From Timema cristinae (Eukaryota > Arthropoda > Insecta > Phasmatodea > Timematidae), in contig JBCFYV010000012.1 in NCBI GenBank assembly GCA_039000515.1, forward strand, positions 88,194,284 to 88,258,283: 64,000 nucleotides of DNA. The letters run 5' to 3'. A program made the translations under genes and the position numbers. Below, piece by piece: positions 57,882-64,000 of the stretch; within the stretch, counting starts at the first letter, position 1; every line of letters starts with the position of its first letter. Under the pieces are notes generated by a model. It worked only from the letters and a program-made list of their open reading frames with translations. It did not search any database and was not told the DNA's origin.

Positions 57882-58915
57882 CAGTGGCGGCTCGTCACTT
57901 TAGAAACAGGAGGTCGCAGCCTGTTTAGTTCATCAATTATTTCTAAATAATATATTTAAAAGAAGATACAAATTTCGGAATATGTTTTGCTAAATATTCA
58001 TTTAGTTAAACTCAAAAATTAATATCACAAACAACATGCAAGGATAAAAAATATAAACTCACCCCAAAGAACGTGGATGTGTTGTAAAAACTCTGCAGTT
58101 TTGCAATGTGCATAAATATATAGGTATGTATGTTAAATGTCCTCAGAAGCTCACAAGCCACAAATCCAGCCATTTTTTTTGGTATGCATCTTTGGACTTG
58201 AGCTGTCTTTTAAAACTCTATTTTCATTTTTCTTTTTTTTCACTTTGTTCCATACAAAATTCAGGACATGGCCTACCTAATGATTTCAATTCTCTTTTTT
58301 GATCAAAAGTTAATCTTGCAATATTCGTTGTCTTAAGCGCTTGAATTGAACTATTCATATTAAGCCTAGTTACAAAAAATATTAAAACATATAACTCAAA
58401 TAAACATTATCCTAAAATAACCCTACATAGTATTATTATAAACACATACGCCACACACATATCCTCAAGATGCAGGAGCACACAGGATGACTGACAACAA
58501 TTATTGCTGGTTCAGCTATAAACATTTCACAAGCTTTCAACCTTAGGGAGTGCGCCTTCATAAGAAGACTAAGCAATGCTAGCTAGCTATAGCAGGATGG
58601 GGACAATGGGTTAAGGGGAGGGAAGGTTTGGTTTCACAATGCATGGCGCTGACCTTCGTGCGCCTGACTGCATGCCATTTGAAGACAAGAGGTGAAGGGG
58701 TGGGAAGGTTTGGTTTCACAATGTCAGGCGCTGACCGCCTCGTGCCCGACCGCATGCCATTTTAAAAACATTGCCTGCTATCACTTAAACCAAAAACATA
58801 TTTTTCTTGAAACTATTATGGCAAGATAAAATTTTCGTGAGAATGCGAATAATAACTTTAAAAGGAACTGGGAATTCATGGGGATAGGGGCACACGCCAT
58901 AGGGATGAGCCCCTG
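57882..58915. mobile_element. hAT-type element with perfect 8-bp target duplication
   Basis: The left end is CAGTGGCGGCTCGTCACTTT. The right end complemented is CAGGGGCTCATCCCTATGG. Flanks cattctag at 57874-57881 and 58916-58923 are identical. Inside, a block of about 75 bp with gaaggtttggtttcacaatg and gcgctgacc is tandemly duplicated at about 58616-58765. No intact transposase is present. Confidence 0.85.
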
Positions 58916-58923
58916 CATTCTAG

Positions 58924-59940
58924 AGCACTACACGTTGTAATAATATGTTTTAATATTAAGAGTGTATGAAAACCACTGTACATTGAATTTTTAATCCACT
59001 ATTATAATAAATAAAAAAAACATTCCTGCTCATATCGAACATAGTTATTTTAAATAAAATTAGGTCTAAATGTAATTTTGAGACGTTCTTAGTATGTTTT
59101 TATTTACTATATGTACTTTACGGTCTAGGGTTTGACTTTGGAATAAGTTATTTCATTAGCTTGTTAAATGTGATTACTTTGCATTCTCGCAGTTTGTGCG
59201 CTATTTTCAAAAGAAATGTATCGAATCCCAAACAATAAGTATGCACAATAATTATTTTTATATAATTAATAAAATGTGACTATTTTAGCTTTCGAACAAG
59301 ATCCAATAGATGGTATAAATTTTGAGGTGGAAAAGTATTTACACAATATTATTTTATATCCTTGTGAATAACAAGTTTGTGAAGCATGGATGATGGAAGA
59401 AAGGGCGGACAAAGAAACTCATAGAAATAATTGATTATTTAACTGCTTGTCGTAAAGGGCAAGTTTTGTTTAATGATATTATATTACTGGCATTTAGGTT
59501 ATCTCTATTTACTAATCTAAGTACAACGGATGAGTAACGATATTATTTTATTTATTGTAGAAATAATATCAAAATTAAGATACAAATAAATATTTCTATA
59601 TAACAATGTAGCGATTATTATGATATTTCAAGTACTTTTTCTAAAAAAGCTCTTAGCTGAAACTAAATGTTACTAACACTCTGTAAAGCACTTATAGTAT
59701 GTTCAAAATCTCTTGTGCCTTGGTCGAGTTTGTATCAGGCTAGTATTAAGTAATTTCAACCTTACAGAGAATCGAACTAGCAAAGTTACTAGAGCTGATT
59801 AATTTATGCAATCATTGCTCAATCATAGCGCTTTAGCATTCTTGACTACGACATAGTCTATGATAAGTAAAATATATTTAAAACCATTAAAGTTAATGAA
59901 CTTTTGTGTTCCCTATACCACAAATTAAGTAAGTAAGTAG
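58924..59940. other. Stretch without a recognised gene
   Basis: AT-rich. Nothing was recognised. Confidence 0.45.
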
Positions 59941-59949
59941 TTGATACCC

Positions 59950-60265
59950 AACAGCCTTTGTGGTATAGTGGTCAGGTTTACTGACTTCAGGTCCTGAAGT
60001 CCCGGCTTCGATCCCCAATGTTTCCAATTCTGTCTGCGAAGCAGTGGGTCTTAAACGGAACTAAAATAAACCTCATGAGGACAAATGAGGAGCGACTTGA
60101 ATGAATGAGTAGCGCTTAGGTCTAGAAACCTGAGATAGAAGGCTGGAGGGTTCGTTGTGCTGACCACATGACACCCTCAACCCAAAAATGTTGGCACTAT
60201 CTTCGCCAACATACGGCAGCCTCTCGATTGGAGTAGCCTGCCTGGAGGCTGACACCATAGAGATA
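59950..60265 (+). repeat. Probable tRNA-derived SINE, T4 group
   Basis: The head tttgtggtatagtggtcagg resembles box A and gcttcgatccccaatg resembles box B. A body of about 230 bp follows, with gttcgttgtgctgaccacat, cggcagcctctcgattggag and tagcctgcctggaggctgac. Only one copy is in this window, so repeat status rests on the tRNA-like head and recalled similarity of the body to other animal SINEs. A minus-strand frame at 60073-60288 is not coding. Confidence 0.55.
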
Positions 60266-60389
60266 TTACTCAAGTTAAAATCTACCAATAAGATAAAAAA
60301 TTATTCCCAAAAACATTTATTTCTGGAAAATTGTGTAAATCCTATAGATGTTTGAAAATGGTAAACACGGTATTAAATAACACATACTC

Positions 60390-60635
60390 ACTTCAGTGGC
60401 AGAGTGGTTTAAGGCGTCACTCCAGTGTTAAATTGGCCTGCTAATAGCGGAGCGCTTGGGGTTCAAATCCTGGTCGGGACTACTGAGGGTAGTTTTTCCT
60501 AAATTGTTTCCCCATCTCCCAAAATAAAAATGCTGCAAGATAACCTCTAAAATGCTTCCTTACTCATTACTACCCAATTAGATTATCATATATGCGTATA
60601 ACATGTACAGGTAGTATGACGCGGTGATATCAGTA
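60390..60635 (+). repeat. SINE of the T2 group
   Basis: A well-formed head (tggcagagtggtttaaggcg, then ggggttcaaatcctggtcgg), the body gggtagtttttcctaaattg and the tail atatgcgtataacatgtaca followed by ggtagtatgacgcggtga. The head resembles a serine/leucine-type tRNA with a long variable arm. Confidence 0.85.
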
Positions 60636-60666
60636 ATAAAAATAAGATATATTTATAGTCAAAATT

Positions 60667-60960
60667 AGGTGACCTGGTGGTCTAGGAGTAAGGTGTCAGA
60701 CTTCTATGCTGGCGGCCGGGGTTCAATCCTCGGTCCCGGCACAGATTTATCTGATTTCCAAACCCTTCCTTCACCTCTGACAAGATATCTTGTGAATGTG
60801 GGGAATGCCAGGCCTCCACCGTGGTTCGGATTCCACGTTAAACTGTAGGTCCTCCATTTCATCTCACAATCACCCTATCATTACACATTAGCGTAAGTGC
60901 GTATAACCCGAATGGGTAGTAAAACGCGGTGCTATAATAATAATAATAATAATAATAATA
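60667..60960 (+). repeat. SINE of the T1 group with 13-bp target duplication
   Basis: Full length from aggtgacctggtggtctagg to the tail gaatgggtagtaaaacgcgg followed by an (ATA)n run. The flank tatagtcaaaatt is identical at 60654-60666 and 60961-60973. Confidence 0.95.
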
Positions 60961-61182
60961 TATAGTCAAAATTGTTCTAGTCTTCGAAATGAAACTGCTT
61001 TTTAAATATTTTATTGTCTCTTTAACCTTTAAAGCTTAAAAATTAATCAAAACACAGTGGCCAAATTTAGCACATTAAATTTTAGTTATTTTTTATTTTA
61101 CCTGCTTACTAATAAACTCAAATAAATGGTACGACAAAATCGTAAGCTACAAACTCTCGCGTATAGGTTATTATAGCTAGTG

Positions 61183-61380
61183 GGTGACCTGGTGGTATAA
61201 GGGTAAGGTGTCTGACTTCTGTGCTGGGGTCCAGGGTTCAATCCTCGGTCCCGGCACATATTTATCTGATTACCAAACCCTTCCTTCACCTCTGACAAGA
61301 CGTGTATTAATCACAACTTGTGAATGTGGGGAATGCCAGGCCTCCACCATGGTTTGGATCCCACGTTAAACTGTAAGTCC
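61183..61380 (+). repeat. SINE of the T1 group, 3'-truncated, subfamily with insertion
   Basis: The head ggtgacctggtggtataagg and box B caatcctcggtcccgg are followed by the body with the extra gtgtattaatcacaac segment. It stops after ccacgttaaactgtaagtcc without the tail. Confidence 0.85.
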
Positions 61381-61754
61381 TTTTCAAAAATAAGTTATCT
61401 CTAATTTGACCTTAAATAATTTTTTCTCTGATAAATAAGTAAGTATACAGTATTATTTATCACTTCCTTCCCCAGATATTTATTTGAAAAAAATAGTTCA
61501 AGACTTTTTTAAAAAGGTGATTTATAAAGCAATGACGTGAGTTCGTTTCTACTCTGCTCAGTAACATGACCCGTCTGCTAGGTCTTGTATCTATGGCCCA
61601 TAGTTTTTATTTCAAGGGGGCCATCCTTAAATTACGAAAGGCTCTTTTACATGATTTTAGATCCTCCCTCCCTCTCCACCTCTAGCTTACATAATTTTTA
61701 AAGATTTGGTAAGTCATGCTATTTAATTGTTTAGTTATTTTTAGATATGATGAC

Positions 61755-62075
61755 TGGTAATATCCCACTTTGTGGCCACATGTTCTAAGGTGTCACTCTC
61801 GCAATAAACTAGCCTGTTGATGACTGGGAGATTGTAGCTCAATCATGATCGGGTGAGATTTCCTAAATAAATTGAAACCTATTCATCCCTAATCCACTGG
61901 CGTAATTAGTTAATACCTAAACAGACAGAATTAATGAAGGAAATATACCCACATTTGCACGGGAGAGTAGAAGGAAACGATTGAATAAGATCTCCCCAAA
62001 ACACCCTCAGCAGGGATTTTAATCCCCAGACAGAAGTATCTAGCTGGCTGGGGTGAATAAGCTAATTTTTTTGCT
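61755..62075. repeat. Two T2-group SINE fragments, head to head with lost tails
   Basis: A sense fragment at about 61755-61905 (ggtgtcactctcgcaataaa, then gattgtagctcaatcatgat) is followed directly by an antisense fragment at about 61915-62075 (cccacatttgcacgggagag, then aaaacaccctcagcaggg). The joint is near acctaaacagacag. Confidence 0.65.
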
Positions 62076-62079
62076 CGAG

Positions 62080-63010
62080 AGTGTGATTGTATCTTGACGT
62101 TTTATCTCCCCACGTTTAGTCCAACTTGGTCGCCTACACACTTTACAGTCCTGCACTACACTTCTTATCACTATCAGTTCTAGGAAAAGTCTGCTTGCAG
62201 CCTAGTCTGTTTACTTGTCAGTCAGCCTCCCAATTGTTTAAACAAACCAGTTACTCTGCCAACCTGAAGTAGCAGAAGTCTCATATTAGCCAAGTTTCAC
62301 CACTTAGGTCCCATTCAGTACTGACTGTACTAGAGCGCCATGGGTATCTCCTCTCACCCCTTTGCATTTCATACTCTAGAGTGATTGCAGTGTGAGATGC
62401 AATGTTTTCTGTGTTGAGTAGAAGGACCGAGATTATAAAGCTCATTCCAGTGACAGCATTTATCCCCTTACTTTACTAGGGAGAACGGTTGTATTTCTAG
62501 TTCTGGTTTTGTTCCTGTGAGAAATTATAATTTCCCAACCATAAATTTTCTTAAGTCAAATTGTCATGTCTATACAGTTGTTTCACTTCTGAAAAAAATA
62601 AATGATTCTATACATATTTTGTGATGATTCTATATTCTTTTAATACAAATTAAAATCAAGAAACCAAATGAAATTTGACATCCCAAATATATACAAATAT
62701 GTCCAAATATAAAGTTTTCTTCAGAAACATTGAAAGTAGAGTAGAATAGTAATAAATTGATAAATGTTGAACAAAATACTCAAGCCTGAACAGGCAAACA
62801 CAAGAGACAACCACAATATCCAAACTACAGTCACCCACCTCAAGCCATAGCCCTAATTATATTCTACTCTTGTTTGCTGAAGAAGATAACTACAGTATCC
62901 AAGCTACAGCCATAAATCTCACTATCATTTATTGGTGCACAAGTTTCTAACATCAAAGTTGAGAAGCTTCACAGTTCTGTCTGATAAAACCTGCACCACT
63001 GTCTTAATAT
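62080..63010. other. Stretch without a recognised gene
   Basis: Mixed composition; the small antisense frame at 62656-62838 is not supported. Nothing was recognised. Confidence 0.45.
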
Positions 63011-63014
63011 GAAA

Positions 63015-64000
63015 AGTACAAGGTGGTTTTAAAAAGTAAGGGCTGATCAATCGTTAAGAAAATAAAATTTAAGATTATAAAAAAAAATCCCCAAATACTT
63101 TTTGTACCAGTACACCATTTTTTTTTAATCCTCTGCATATAAATCCGCCACTTGGGATTTTAGCTAGTTCAGCACTGTTGCTTTTAACTCCTCGTGCTCA
63201 TCAAAATGTTGAGAATCAAGCCATTTCTCGATCTGAAGGAAAAGAGGAAAATTCCTTGGTGCAAGGACCGAGCTGTACGGAGGGTGTTCAAAATGTTCCC
63301 GTTTGAATTGCTGAATTTTCTGCGTTGTGGGGATGCATATTGTTGTGAAGAAAAGAAGCTTTTGACATCACCATTCCACATCATTTGTTCTTAACAGTAC
63401 ATCTAAACTTAGAAAACTTTTTGCAATACACCTCGGATGGGATTGTCATTCCCTTTTTCATAAAATTCACAATAAGGACACCCTTCTGGTTCCATAAAAA
63501 CGCAGAAATAATCTCATGTATTGACTTGAGTTTGCTTGAATTTTTTGGTCTTTGATAAAGTCGGGGGACGCCACTGCATGGTTTGTTGTTTTGACTCAAC
63601 ATTGAAGTAAGAATTTCATGTTTCATCAGCATTCATAATTTGGGACAAAAGTTTGTCTTTCTTTCTCTCTCAGGGGTCCAAAATTAATTTACAGATGTCA
63701 TCCTTTTTTCTTTTTTTTTCACATTAATAATCATTTTTAGCGTCCATTTGGTACACAACTTGTGATAGATAAGTTTCTCAACGAGAATGTTGCACATTAA
63801 TGTCAAGAGATTCCATTACAAGAGCACTAACCTTAAGGTAATGACTTTCTCAAATTTCGGAGCTCATATGTTCAAGGAGGTTGTCCATCATGCGTGCACA
63901 TTTATGCAGCCTTTCCTAAACTCGTGACACAATTGCCTCACCTTTATTTAATTTATTATTATAGGCCCATAAATTTCACACCTCATTATGAATTTTGTAA
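63015..64000 (-). pseudogene. mariner transposase remnant, running off the window
   Basis: Read on the minus strand: ETYLSQVVYQMDA, NHAVASPDFIKDQKIQANSS, a GVLIVNF-MKKG group, then SSVLAPRNFPLF, LDSQHFDEHEELKATVL, KSQVADLYAEGLKKMV and YWYKKYLGIF. The LAP-x-x-FPLF block stands where mariner has APSDYHLF, the third catalytic Asp being lost here (N). The C-terminal YAEG-x-K-x-V group is diagnostic. There are numerous stops. The likely 3' terminus is near 63015-63050 (caaggtggttttaaaaagta). Confidence 0.8.

Noticed and set aside
60073..60288. Minus-strand 71-codon frame
   Set aside because: Lies within the SINE-like sequence at 59950-60265; no domain.

Overview
This is a eukaryotic, almost certainly metazoan and probably arthropod, genomic window. 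It is AT-rich, intron-rich and crowded with transposable elements. There is no prokaryotic gene organisation. Assignment to arthropods is inference: the host gene looks like insect-type RNF216, the transposase families are ones I associate with hemimetabolous insects and related arthropods, and tRNA-derived SINEs are abundant. I cannot name the species.

The one host gene I can support is an RNF216/TRIAD3-type RBR E3 ubiquitin ligase on the + strand. Six internal exons with GT-AG borders lie at 10178-10293, 19807-19894, 24428-24606, 31348-31458, 37126-37275 and 40786-40934. Joined in compatible phase they give RING1, IBR and RING2 with the catalytic cysteine. The last exon carries an apparent one-base frameshift near 40832. 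The N-terminal and C-terminal exons were not found. About 31 kb of the window is therefore intron of this gene, and the flanks are probably intron or neighbouring sequence.

The most complete mobile element is at 26399-30773. It is a DNA transposon with 24-bp perfect terminal inverted repeats, a TAAT target duplication and an unbroken 782-codon minus-strand ORF. The protein carries [16 protein letters not shown] and [11 protein letters not shown] motifs. Three decayed copies of a related group (motifs of the GQN-K/R-N and GHS type) lie at 14.9-16.75, 33.4-34.8 and 46.0-48.0 kb.

Region by region: 0-8.3 kb holds three hAT-like elements, a hAT transposase remnant and a 52-bp satellite split by one of the hAT elements. 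8.6-10.1 kb is a 30-bp minisatellite ending about 80 bp before the RING1 exon. 11.3-13.1 kb is a decayed LINE on the minus strand. 14.3-19.5 kb has a decayed transposon and a Tigger/pogo remnant. 20-24 kb is a SINE cluster. 26-31 kb is the intact transposon. 33-36 kb has a third DDE-like remnant and a LINE tail. 38-40 kb is a hAT remnant. 43.4-44.1 kb is a 49-bp satellite. 46-49 kb has a fourth DDE-like remnant with a nested SINE, then a second hAT fragment. 50.6-52.8 kb is a degenerate array of about 155-bp units broken by insertions. 56.2-57.3 kb is an IS630/Tc1-like remnant. 57.9-58.9 kb is a hAT element. 60-62 kb is another SINE cluster. 63-64 kb is a mariner remnant running off the window.

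SINEs fall into at least four tRNA-related groups. Two of them have different heads but share the same 3' tail.
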